From Nemertoderma westbladi (taxonomy: Eukaryota > Xenacoelomorpha > Nemertodermatida > Nemertodermatidae), in the NCBI GenBank assembly GCA_032718475.1, contig JAUCBJ010000436.1, forward strand, positions 1-50,444: DNA of 50,444 nucleotides, given 5' to 3'. The position numbers and the translations under genes are program-made. Positions 41,203 to 50,444 of this stretch are shown here, piece by piece. The notes below the pieces were generated by a model. It was not told the origin of the DNA. It saw only the letters and a list, made by a program, of their open reading frames with translations, and searched no databases. The stretch's first letter is position 1. Each line of letters begins with the position of its first letter.

Positions 41203-42450
41203 CAGTTATAAATTTATTATAGAATCATAGAACTTGAATGTGCAGCAGAAACATGGGCAGTTGATAAATGCAGGATGAAACTAGATGGCATACCTCACTT
41301 CACAGTTTTATGGATTACTTACCATTGTTGCCAATTCTGAATACAAGACGTCTATATCAATCGATAACATACGGTTATTAAAAATGAGAACAAAACTCAA
41401 CCGTTATATGTTCACAGCCAAACATATTCCAGGTAAAGTTCACCTTGCCCTAGATGCATTATATAGACTCAAACTTCATGAAGCAAAATATGAAGACAAT
41501 GTAATAGATTGTGATGATGAAACTGATAGGCACTATGAAGCCATTGATGTAATCTACATGATGAATATCCTGCAACAAAATGTTGACTATCGTCTCAAAC
41601 AAATACTAACAGCCCAGCACAATGATATCACGTACAAACAGCTCCAGCAACAAATTCGAGATGGGTTTCCAGAACATAAGCTTAACCTGGAGATATCAAT
41701 GCAACCATATTGGAGCGCAAGGGCAGATCTATGTTTAGACAGTACAGGGTTAATATTAAAAGGTCACCAAGTAGTTATACCAAAAAATTAATAAAGAAAA
41801 GTGATGGAACAACTCCATGCTGCACACAATGGTTGGACAAAGAAAACTGAAAGGGCAGCAGCATCAGTTTGGTGGTCAAATATGAGAACATACAACATGA
41901 CTTATTACAGTATATTGAAAACTGCTACTATGCAGAATTGCGCCTGTGACAATGCAAAGAACCACAAAAACACCATAACCCGGCAACAAAACCCATGGGG
42001 ATAATGCATGGTGACATTGGTAGCCACGGCGGAAAGAAATTTTTGATCACAACAGATGAGTATTCAGGTTGGATCTCTGTGTATGAATGTGGAACAAACA
42101 CCACTACGAAAGCAATATGTAGAAAACTTACAAATGGGTTTTGTGATTATGGTGCACCCAAAACCTTTTGCTCCAATGGAGGCCCACCATTTAATAGCAG
42201 AGTGCTCAGCAAATGTCTAAAATCAAGGGGTGTAGGTGTAGAGCACGATATTTCCTCACCACACCTCCCACAAACAAATGGTCGCGCTGAAAACGCAGTA
42301 AAACAAGCCAAAAAACTCATTAAATGTTGTTGGGATGAAATTACTGGAAGCATAGATATGGATGGTTTTGCGAAGGGTCTACTTGCTATCCGAAATTCAA
42401 ATTGGGCTGCAGGAGAGTCACCAGCTGTTGATTCCCTTATTCGATTGTTT
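41203..42450 (+). pseudogene. Ty3/Gypsy-type polyprotein remnant (RNase H to integrase)
   Basis: Fragmentary plus-strand coding sequence. The end of an RNase H domain (IIELECAAETWAVDKCR, about 41218) is followed, partly in another frame, by KLNRYMFTAKHIPGKVH (41394). After the linker a stop at 41790 precedes the integrase zinc-binding region (LHAAHNGWTKKTERA) and the core: MHGDIGSHGGKKFL, FCSNGGPPFNS where the usual second Asp is Asn, and NGRAENAVKQAKKL with the Glu kept. Ends around SPAVDSL where another repeat joins. No LTRs, gag or protease seen. Several breaks; inactive relic. Confidence 0.8.
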
Positions 42451-42518
42451 CTAGCCCAACAATTTTTTTGCGCACTAACCCTATTTAGTAGAACAATAAT
42501 AATTGTATTGTACAGACG

Positions 42519-42557
42519 GTACTTTGCCAAATGTTTCGTTTTTCGTTATTAGGCTGC
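42519..42557 (+). repeat. Third copy of a short repeat (with 38621-38658 and 38703-38741)
   Basis: GTACTTTGCCAAATGTTTCG and TTTCGTTATTAGGCTGC match 38703-38741 almost exactly, including the upstream AATTGTATTGTAC. It joins directly to the end of the Gypsy remnant. Confidence 0.85.
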
Positions 42558-42698
42558 CCTGCATAGATGTGTAAATTATTACAACAATATTGATAGCAAT
42601 GTATCCATCCATCCATTATTGCCAGCTCTTGCTGGCAAGCTTGTTTTTATTATGAATACATTGAATTGTTTAGAGTGTAAAGCACCTTATGTGTGAAA

Positions 42699-42779
42699 AT
42701 ATACCATAACTCACACTTCTAGGATTCCTAAAAGTGTGAGTTATGGTATATTTCTACCAAATTCCTAGACTAGGAATTT
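42699..42779. repeat. Two adjacent perfect palindromes
   Basis: Arms ATATACCATAACTCACACTT (42699-42718) and its exact complement (42732-42751) enclose 13 bp, itself containing CTAGGATTCCTA. Next comes AAATTCCTAGACTAGGAATTT (about 42759-42779). No mismatch in 20 bp of arm, so young or under constraint. Confidence 0.92.
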
Positions 42780-43669
42780 GGTTCTGAAGCATTTCTCTAT
42801 TCCAACTACTGTACATCGACCATTGCATACAGTTCCTATGCCTACTACTAACTACTACTAGATCAAGTAAGCTTGACAGTGGAAATTAGATCCTTCCAGG
42901 CATCCCATTTCTCGTTATTGTGATTGCAATGAGCCATAAATCAACTTCATGGTTCCATTGAAATTGGTCCAACTTCAATTTGGTTCACATATTAATTTGG
43001 TTCTCATATAAGTTAAGTACAGTATAATTGATTGTGTATTGTGATTCTTCATATGGAAGTAATTGTTGGAAAGAAATTAAAAATTAGAATTATACATGAC
43101 AAAATTGGGGGGGGGGGGGGGGGGGGGGATTTCACAACAGGGGGGGGGGGGGGGGGCACTGGATTTGATTTTTTTCTAAGTGCCTAAAACCCTTGTTTAA
43201 TGGGGAAACACTTTGAATTTTTCGGTCAAATTTGTCAGAAACACATGCCTCGGTGGAAAATACTAGTAAATAGTAAAAAAAATAATTGTTTTCTAAAAAT
43301 AATTAATTACTAATTTTGATGAATAACTGTATGTATAACACAATATAAGATAACCACTATATAACAATCAATGATCAAGTAGGCTACAGAGAGTAAAAAC
43401 TAAAACCTAAAGGCCTATTACAATATTATCAGTATTAGACTGACAGTGCCCCCCTCTCATGTGAAAGAGCTAAATCGGGACTTTTGTCATGGCCAGAGGC
43501 AGGGTAAGATATTATTTCCTTTTCTCACATCTAACTTTTTCACTAATTTTCCATAAAATTGTTTTATTGTGTCCTTGTGTGTTGAGTTTTCCGCTCATGG
43601 CATTCTAGCACCATATACAATATAATATTCGAGGTGGAACACTATAGACATACAAACACAGTATATAAG
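42780..43669. other. Upstream region of the transporter gene
   Basis: AT-rich, with two G-runs (43107-43128 and 43140-43156). No clear promoter element. The 5' untranslated region or an upstream non-coding exon could lie here, but I cannot place it. Confidence 0.4.
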
Positions 43670-44980
43670 ATGTCAGAGGAAGCAGCCACCATAACCTCAA
43701 GTTCAATGAATAAAAGTAGTGCAAATCAAAATGGACATCGAAAGGGAGGGAGACTTTATATGTTAGTGGCCATGTTGCTGATGTATCAAATGATACCAGG
43801 TTGGTGTCACAATCTATTGGAGACCTTCTTCCCAATAGTTGTGGAAGACCGGGATTGGTCGAAGACTTTGATCGGTATATTACTGTCTATATTTGCTGCT
43901 GTCAGACTTGTAATCTACATTACTTGCCCTCACTCTATTAGTAATTGGGGAACTCATATCTCTTTGGGTCTATTCGGTATCATTGGGGCAGTTTCCCAGT
44001 TAGCTTTTGGGTTTGTCAAATATATCCCAAATAATAATAATGGTTTATATATATTCGCTTGTTTTTCGTTGCGAATTATCGAAGCAGTTGGACTCAACAT
44101 CAGTTTTATGTATTCATTCAGTCTATTGATGGAATTGTGGCCTACAAAAAGAACATTATTAGCTAGTCTAGCAGTTGTTAGTAGCAACACAGGATACATG
44201 CTTGCACCAGTTTTTGGATCCTCGGTTTTTGCTACACTTGGGTTTGAATTCCCTTTTATAATATCGGGTTTGATATTTCTCATTATTGTCCTTTACTGCT
44301 GGATAGAGTCACCAGCTTATCTTCATGACAGGTGTAAATCTAATGAAGTCAGACCAACTTATATTGGTTTTCTGAAGAATCCAGCAATAACACTTATATT
44401 TATTTTGAATGTATATTACAGCTTACTTTTATCATTTACCGCTGCGAATTATGCTGCATACCTCTTTCATGACTACAATGTGAACCAGTACAATATTGGT
44501 CAGATTTATATGATATTGCCGGTTGTTCAAACTTCAACTGGCCTATTAATGACGTTAATGATGAAGAAATTGAAGCATACCGTCATACCAACAACAGTAG
44601 GGGTAATTTTACGTTCAATATCAATGCAACTAATAGGCCCTACAGAACTACTTGGGTTACCTCATAATATCTCAATCTCTATCACTGGATGCGCTCTACT
44701 TGGATTCGGATCTGGATTATACTTGAGCCCTGCAATAGAAACCCAAACACGACTGTCTGTGAATGTTTGTGGTTATCCTGATAATGTTGACACTAGATCT
44801 CTTCTCCAACAAATGTTTAGAATAGCAACATCTATCGGAGTTATTATAGGTCCTATTTTTGGTGGATTTCTCAACGATTACTTTGGAGTGCAAACAGCAA
44901 GTTCGCTTCTAAGCCTGTTGGGGTTGCCTTTTATTATATTTTTGGTAGTTGTGTTTGCTTTTAGATTTCGTATTGGTTAG
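43670..44980 (+). CDS. MFS transporter, SLC18B1-like, single exon
   Basis: 436 residues from the first in-frame ATG (43670, MSEEAATITSS). About 30 polar N-terminal residues precede 12 predicted helices: roughly LYMLVAMLLMY, TLIGILLSIF, ISLGLFGIIG, IFACFSLRII, LASLAVVSS, FIISGLIFLIIVLY, LIFILNVYYSLLLSF, IYMILPVVQTS, VGVILRSIS, ITGCALLGFGSG, IGVIIGPIFGGFL and LGLPFIIFLVVVF. The C-half signature GFGSGLYLSPAI, CGYPDNVDTRSLLQQ and GPIFGGFLND resembles SLC18B1, the vesicular polyamine transporter of vertebrates. Substrate here is inferred only. No stop or frameshift, so it looks functional. It is the only host gene in the window and has no introns, so it could be a retrocopy or a naturally intronless paralogue. 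Confidence 0.85.
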   Translation: MSEEAATITSSSMNKSSANQNGHRKGGRLYMLVAMLLMYQMIPGWCHNLLETFFPIVVEDRDWSKTLIGILLSIFAAVRLVIYITCPHSISNWGTHISLGLFGIIGAVSQLAFGFVKYIPNNNNGLYIFACFSLRIIEAVGLNISFMYSFSLLMELWPTKRTLLASLAVVSSNTGYMLAPVFGSSVFATLGFEFPFIISGLIFLIIVLYCWIESPAYLHDRCKSNEVRPTYIGFLKNPAITLIFILNVYYSLLLSFTAANYAAYLFHDYNVNQYNIGQIYMILPVVQTSTGLLMTLMMKKLKHTVIPTTVGVILRSISMQLIGPTELLGLPHNISISITGCALLGFGSGLYLSPAIETQTRLSVNVCGYPDNVDTRSLLQQMFRIATSIGVIIGPIFGGFLNDYFGVQTASSLLSLLGLPFIIFLVVVFAFRFRIG

Positions 44981-45155
44981 GTTAATCGAAACTCACCCAT
45001 CTTGGTGGGAGATGTTTTATTTGTTTTATTGCTGTCCAGGCATACTTACTTCAGAGCGAACTATTCTGTTTGCCTTATTGACTGTTTTAGCACTGGTAAT
45101 TGTTATTCCACTGTTTATTAATGTTAACCATTAACTTGGTGGTTACAACTAAATA

Positions 45156-46733
45156 ATTCTTCTGATTATCATAAATTTATGATTAAATTATGTATTAAGT
45201 ATAAAAATTTACTTTACAGTAGTTTGTAAGCAAAGGGGATGAAAGGGAGGAAGAAGGGGGGAAATATGTGTTTAAGTTTATAGAAAATACGCTTTGGGTT
45301 TAGTCTAACACTTTCTACGCTGTCAATATTCTCAAGTATAATCCTTAAGAAGCCACCAACCACATGACTGTTATTGGCTGGCGGCCATGTCTGTTATGGC
45401 CATGATGTTGCCCTAGCAAAAGGGTATGGACATTGGATAGGCTGAGGCAAATGACCAGCTCTTGTATTTATCCCTCCTTGTTAGCATTCAGGTGTTTAGA
45501 ACATTAACTGCAAGGGAGTGGATTACTCACCACCCAATGTAACCATGTGGTTAAATTTTAAGAATATGGGCTGTTATGTGGAAACTGTCATACCGCATAA
45601 AAGAGGGTATGGAGGTAAGAGGGTATTATAAAATTTTCTTGATCAGCTCTATAACATAATAAGTTCGGATACAGTATGAACAATTTATCAAGGGTTTCTG
45701 TAACGCTGAATCGAATGGGAATACTTTAAACATAAATTGAACTGGTCTGCTATTTTAGATGGATCACAATTTGGTGCAGTCCGGAACCCAGATTTGATCA
45801 ATTCTATATGATAACTACCGCACCACTACATAAACATTTGACAATCTGGCCTTTGTAAAGGTCAGATTGTATTACTCAGATTGTAAAGGGACTCAAGTAA
45901 TTGTTGCCCCCCTCTTTTCAACGTAGTATCTGAGATTCAGTAATATGGCCTAATAATATAAAAGCATCTCATGAGTTATATAATGTACTTCCACACACAG
46001 ATCATTATTTTACTTTTAGCTTAGATGAGAAACCTGGTTTTGAGTGTTAACAAAATCTTACAGCAATTTGGGTTACATCAATTTGTAAATCATTACCAAC
46101 GGTACCCAAACAAAATTTAACGAAATCATGATTTAGCTTCAAGGCGGCAAATATCCTAAACAAAAATGATAATAAACATTTATGAAATACACAATAATTA
46201 TTCATAGCATATGGTAGTTCTAGGTTTAGGCCTACACTATAGGTTTCCTATATTGTATCTGCACAATTTGATAATAATATCATTCATTATTAGTTCAATA
46301 AGTGAATTCAGTAAATAGAGACCATATGGAAATCAACATCTAGGGATATATATATATACAATGCCATAACATTGTAAGTTTCATGTAATTTTTTTAAACC
46401 ATCTTTTTGGATTCATAAGCTAATTTCACGGAGGAAAAAGGAGAACTTTTTAAACTTTTCTCAATGGAGCTTAGCTTATCTTCCAAGTCCCATGTTATTA
46501 TCGGGTCGGCAAAAGGTGAAAAAATGTTATAATTTTTTGTTCATATAAAATATGTATGAATTTCTTAAATTTATAACTTTTCGTTTCTTGAATCTACCAT
46601 GTAAAATATAAATAAACAATGTTACAAATTAATTTGAGCTCTGCAGTATTTACTCATAATAAAAAATGATATTATTATATAGGATTTGCGAACAAATATT
46701 ACCATAGAAATTCATTTGGAGATATCGTTTAAC
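45156..46733 (+). repeat. 1.6-kb dispersed repeat, copy B
   Basis: Direct copy of 33817-35515, with its own additions (for example AAGAGGGTATGGAGGTAAGA near 45601) and deletions. It begins 175 bp after the transporter stop. No ORF. Confidence 0.9.
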
Positions 46734-47950
46734 GAGACAGGGGGGGGGGGGGGGGGGTTGGGGTGGGGACTGGACGCAAATCCCATCTAGGAACACTAAT
46801 ATCTCGCCTCTAAATTCTCAATTTAGGGAAAGGAGCAGGTTACAGTGACACGTCAATTTAAGTAGGGTTGTATACTAATTCTGGAAGGGTTTGAAAAAGC
46901 TTCATATTCACAATAAAAACTTAACACTTGATGCTAGCAAAACTATACATGGAGTAAAGGGCAATAAAATGGGCTTTCAATTTCTGTAGTAAAAATCTCA
47001 AAATACTCGTTTCTGATTGGCTGATAGCAAAAAAATGTCAATTCTCATTGGTTAGTCGTCTAAAACACTACTCCTCATTCAATCTTTGGTGGAATTTGCT
47101 GAAACTTGCTGAGAACATTCATGAGGTATGTTGCCACAAAACTCTTTGACAGAATTTCAAATATCACAAAAATGTAATTTTTAGGGTACTTTTTGTAATT
47201 CAAAATTTAGAAAATTGACTTTTTTCATACATGTGACTACATTTTTGGTATAAAAAAATTTTTTGGTTATATTCTTATTGAGTTTATGAGCAGAACCAAA
47301 AAAAAAAGACAGAATCAAAATACATTCAGAAATGGTGGAGGAGTAACATTTTTAAAAATTGAGAAAATCCCAAAATCAATAAAATAATATGGGCCAGTAA
47401 AATGCATTTTAAAGTTTTTAAACCTTTCCACGCAAAATTGTCTATCTGACTGTGTAATAATTAAATGTTAAATTAATTAAATAAATAAAATTAAATAATT
47501 AATGTGTAATTTATGCCTCTTAATAACAATTAAAGAGGCAAACAGCTGGAATTTTCGCTTGGGGGTTTTTTGAGGTGGTGATTTCATTTCAGATATTAGT
47601 TTTCATGTTATTATCTGCCTGTCAGACAGACTTAGTAAAATTGACTTGGGAGATTAAATTACCGAATTAAATTACAGTAAACAGGAATAAAACAAAAGTG
47701 TTACTGGATGGGGTGCTTTCTTAGACTTTGACAGACAAACTGATATTGCTTTATCAAATTTTGATTAGATAGACTGACAGACAGATATAAAATCAGCCAT
47801 AACTAGAGAAGTAGATTAGATCACGCCAAGCCGTTTTCAGATTTGAAATCCTCATTAAATTTCTGCTTTAGATGAAATAAAAATAAAAAAATCCAAAATT
47901 TTGACCAAAATTAGTATACCTTAAATAAAACAATAAACTAAACTAAACAG
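46734..47950. other. Non-coding stretch
   Basis: G-run at 46740-46757. A hairpin TGCCTCTT..AAGAGGCA lies at about 47513-47540. The segment at 47558-47595 is a diverged relative of 35920-35960 (GGGGGTTTTT..GGTGATTTCATT). No gene seen. Confidence 0.5.
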
Positions 47951-48480
47951 AATATAATAATAATAATAATATATATTTGTATACCGCCTTTCTGGGCTTA
48001 TTTCAAGGCGCTTGGAACAGGAACACAATACGTATTTAAGTACATAATTCAAAACAGAACAATCAATTTAAATAAAAACCTGATTTAAAATGGATCATCA
48101 ACATTCCAGTAGTTAAAAAATGTGCTCTGTTGGTTCTGTTTATTGGCAATACTCGTCTTTAAAATAGTGAGTCTTTAATCTTGACTTAAATATCTCAAAA
48201 GAAGGTGCAGATGTAACTTAGTGAGGGAGTGAGTTCCAGATGCATGGAGCCGCATTGGAGAATGTGCGCTTTCCATATGACTCGAGGCAGAATCTAGGAA
48301 CGACGACGAGATCGCCTCCACTAGAGCATAGTTCGCGGGTCATCACGTATCTTTGAATTAGGTTGCGTAAATAAGTCAGTGCACAATCATGTAGGCATTT
48401 GTAAGCCAGCAAGCAGAGCAATCTTAAAATCTATTCGGCGGGTGACGGGAAGCCAGTGCAGGGCTTTTAGTATGGTGAAA
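47951..48480 (-). pseudogene. CR1/L2-type LINE, 5'-truncated, C-terminus plus 3' tail
   Basis: Minus strand from 48480: ILKALHWLPVTRRIDFKIAL, YKCLHDCALTYL, RELCSSGGDLVVVPR and RTFSNAAPCIWNSLPH, then an in-frame stop (48219), then SAPSFEIFKSRLKTHYFKD. This is the conserved extreme C-terminus of CR1/L2-like reverse transcriptases. The 3' end CAAGCGCCTTGAAA..GGCGGTATACAAATA followed by (ATT)n (47951-47975) is the classic tail recognised in that LINE group and its partner SINEs. A typical short 5'-truncated insertion. Confidence 0.88.
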
Positions 48481-48596
48481 GGATGCTTCCTTAATGGTTG
48501 TAGAAATCTGCTTGACAAAAAGTCTTGTGTGAATCGAATATGAATCCAATGTTATGGGCATGGTTACTGCATTCGACTGTATCGTTACATATACAC

Positions 48597-48616
48597 CTCA
48601 GATAGATATCTGAGGT
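48597..48616. repeat. 20-bp hairpin at the 5' junction of the plus-strand LINE
   Basis: CCTCAGAT-AGAT-ATCTGAGG, a perfect 8-bp stem with a 4-base loop, at the point where the open LINE frame begins. Confidence 0.85.
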
Positions 48617-50216
48617 GAATCTATTTGGTCTGCATAATGTGGAGTCTGTACTCCCAGATATTCCCATTGGCGATATCTCCTTTGCAGAAGTGAAGGCTGC
48701 TGCAAAGAGCATTAAGACCAATCGTGCCAGTGGAGTAGATGGTGTTCCCCCTGAGGTCTTTAAAATACCTGAGTGTTTAAAGCTCATCTATCCCATCATA
48801 GTAGACATGTACCGAACAACAAGAGTCCCACAAGAAATGAAAACAAATAAGTTTGTGTCAGTTCCCAAGAAGGGCAACCTAACACTCTATGGTTCTTTTC
48901 GGGGAATCTCATTGATCTCAATTGCTGCAAAGCTATACAATAGGATTCTATTAAATCGCATCAGGGATCCCATTGAGAGACTGCTCCGTGGAAATCAGAA
49001 TGGGTTCCGTAAAGGTCGTGGGACCATGGAGCCCATTTTGGCACTTAGAAGGATAATTGAAGAATTATCAAAAAAGAAAGACAGGCATCTGGCTGTTATC
49101 TTTGTTGACTTCTTCAAGGCCTTTGATTCAGTCTCTCGCTCACGTATGTTCAGCATACTTTCATTATATGGGATTGATGAAATTATTGCAGCAATCAGAT
49201 CAGTATACGATGGTTCGACAACATTTGTGTCTACTGTTGACGGTGACACAGAACCATTTGAAGTGTTATGGGGCGTCCTCCAAGGAGACACACTTGCACC
49301 ATTCTTGTTCATTATTGTGGTTGACTATGTTCTACGCATGTCCTTAGATCATCATAATGATGATGGGGTGATGATAACTCCACCTACTGGCTCCAGAAGT
49401 CGAGGAAATCCTGCCAAGTACCTAACTGATCTAGACTTTGCTGATGACTTAGGAGTACTCTCAGAATCATTAGAGGGAGCCCAACGGCTCCTCAGCTCAT
49501 TAGAACATGCTGCTTCTAGTGTTGGTCTTTTTATTAACTCCAGAAAGACCAAAATTCTGACCGTTAACTTTGAAAGTCCTCAGCAAGTCTCTGATCGGAT
49601 GAGCATAAGCTCAAAGGATGGTATGCTTGAGCATGTGGACGACTTCTGTTACCTGGGATCATGGATCCGGAAGTCAGGTGAGGACCTTCGAATACGTAAG
49701 GGAAAGGCATGGGCAGCCTTGAATAGGCTTTCCAGGATTTGGAAGTCACCGAGAATTAATCGGAAACTTAAGGTCCGATTATTTAGAGCAGCAGTAGTTC
49801 CAGTACTCCTCTACGGGAGTCCATGCTGGGCTCTAACTGCTGAGGACACCAAATCTCTGGATGGCACATTCACAAGAATGCTACGCCGGGTTCATTGTGT
49901 CAAGTACAATGCACACATCTCCAACCAGACACTATATAACATTGGAGGTTTCTCATTGGTTCCCCCAAGCTTGACACTAGAACAAAATCGCCTCCGCTTT
50001 GCAGGACATTGCTTTCGCCGTGAGGACCAGCCAGTGCATAATCTTGTACTTTGGCAGCCTCATGGAGTGAATAAGCATGGTGGACAGCCCATGACTTTCT
50101 TGAGACGCATCTTAAAGGACACTGGCCTTAAAGATGCGGATGATCTAGCAAATGTCATGGGTGATAGGGAGTTGTGGCGGTGCAATTTTGTTGACAAGCC
50201 GGCACAGCATTCTTAA
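48606..50216 (+). CDS. LINE reverse transcriptase, 5'-truncated but open over about 535 codons
   Basis: Open from the codon after a TAG at 48603 to the stop at 50216, with no interruption. No endonuclease and no credible start codon, so it is the 3' part of ORF2. Reverse transcriptase blocks in order: GVDGVPPEVFK, KTNKFVSVPKKGN, FRGISLISIAAKLYNRILL, QNGFRKGRGT, AVIFVDFFKAFDSVS (first catalytic Asp), GVLQGDTLAPFLFIIVVDYV, DLDFADDLGVLSES (FADD), GLFINSRKTKIL and VDDFCYLGSWIRKS. A C-terminal part with LFRAAVVPVLLYGS and RLRFAGHCFRRED follows. Close relative of 32797-33806. Clean frame suggests a young insertion. Clade not assigned. Confidence 0.88.
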   Translation: MSEVNLFGLHNVESVLPDIPIGDISFAEVKAAAKSIKTNRASGVDGVPPEVFKIPECLKLIYPIIVDMYRTTRVPQEMKTNKFVSVPKKGNLTLYGSFRGISLISIAAKLYNRILLNRIRDPIERLLRGNQNGFRKGRGTMEPILALRRIIEELSKKKDRHLAVIFVDFFKAFDSVSRSRMFSILSLYGIDEIIAAIRSVYDGSTTFVSTVDGDTEPFEVLWGVLQGDTLAPFLFIIVVDYVLRMSLDHHNDDGVMITPPTGSRSRGNPAKYLTDLDFADDLGVLSESLEGAQRLLSSLEHAASSVGLFINSRKTKILTVNFESPQQVSDRMSISSKDGMLEHVDDFCYLGSWIRKSGEDLRIRKGKAWAALNRLSRIWKSPRINRKLKVRLFRAAVVPVLLYGSPCWALTAEDTKSLDGTFTRMLRRVHCVKYNAHISNQTLYNIGGFSLVPPSLTLEQNRLRFAGHCFRREDQPVHNLVLWQPHGVNKHGGQPMTFLRRILKDTGLKDADDLANVMGDRELWRCNFVDKPAQHS

Positions 50217-50444
50217 AAATGCAGCTGCAATGCAGCATGCCGATCCTAGTAGGAGAAGTGAATGGAAAATTAACACCTCAATTTTATCTGGATTCAGCTT
50301 TAAGAAGTGTGTTCATCCATCACTGCATGTCACACATACATTCCTCACCAACATCCACAGCAGGTAATATACATGATGGCTCAAGGGATATATATAGCTT
50401 TGTGTCGTCAGCATGTAAATGGTAACATAACCATACTTCTTTGC
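50217..50444. other. Sequence after the LINE ORF, to the window end
   Basis: Probably LINE 3' untranslated region. No poly-A or tandem tail appears before the window ends. Nothing else seen. Confidence 0.4.

Noticed and set aside
44949-45134. A hydrophobic frame overlapping the end of the transporter, considered as an extra helix.
   Set aside because: The transporter frame already has 12 helices and its own stop. The overlapping frame would need an unsupported frameshift or splice.
33817-46733. The 1.6-kb repeats considered as LTRs around 33.8-46.7 kb.
   Set aside because: The interior is a mix of piggyBac, Gypsy fragments in various states and a host transporter gene. The ends lack TG..CA and copies differ in length by about 120 bp.

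Overview
The window looks like part of an animal (metazoan) nuclear genome, most likely a marine invertebrate. It is AT-rich, with long homopolymer G/C runs, microsatellites and a dense, nested population of eukaryotic transposons (IS3EU, PIF/Harbinger, P/THAP, piggyBac, pogo-like, APE-type LINEs, a Ty3/Gypsy remnant). There are no operons or prokaryotic signals. The sequence does not let me fix the phylum.

Only one ordinary host gene is convincing: a single-exon 12-helix MFS transporter at 43670-44980 (+), most like SLC18B1. Two transposon proteins are complete with intact catalytic triads: a HARBI1-type nuclease at 7498-8532 (-) and an IS3EU integrase-like transposase at 14560-15789 (-). 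A 5'-truncated but long open LINE reverse transcriptase lies at 48606-50216 (+). Nearly everything else is broken.

Layout. 1-5.3 kb: non-coding, with foldback elements (7-182, 1178-1302, 3515-4812). 6-18.2 kb: a nested stack. A minus-strand LINE (18215 down to about 6083) is interrupted by an IS3EU transposon (10450-16420, perfect 6-bp target duplication) and by a Harbinger transposon (6389-9925). The IS3EU element carries a second gene with a HECT ubiquitin-ligase domain, itself broken by a 556-bp MITE, a frameshift, a stop and a 194-bp tandem duplication. 18.4-26.5 kb: a small TIR element with a P-type transposase tail, a dispersed repeat in inverted orientation to 5.3-5.9 kb, a decayed pogo-like transposase and a decayed reverse transcriptase. 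26.5-28.9 kb: a complete-ended P-type element with a THAP domain and a deleted catalytic core. 29.2 kb: a hammerhead-ribozyme-like motif. 29.7-31.6 kb: a decayed, unclassified transposase-like gene ending in PHD-finger sequence. 32.4-33.8 kb: LINE fragments. 36.3-42.5 kb: two piggyBac relics and a Ty3/Gypsy relic. 43.7-45 kb: the transporter. 33.8-35.5 and 45.2-46.7 kb hold two copies of one long repeat. 48-50.4 kb: two unrelated LINE fragments in opposite orientation.

The most interesting unit is the IS3EU element: a DDE integrase plus a HECT E3-like companion gene, bounded by TIRs built from iterated palindromes centred on TCGTTCGAACGA. Its boundaries are exact because it split a LINE reading frame whose two halves are both still recognisable.
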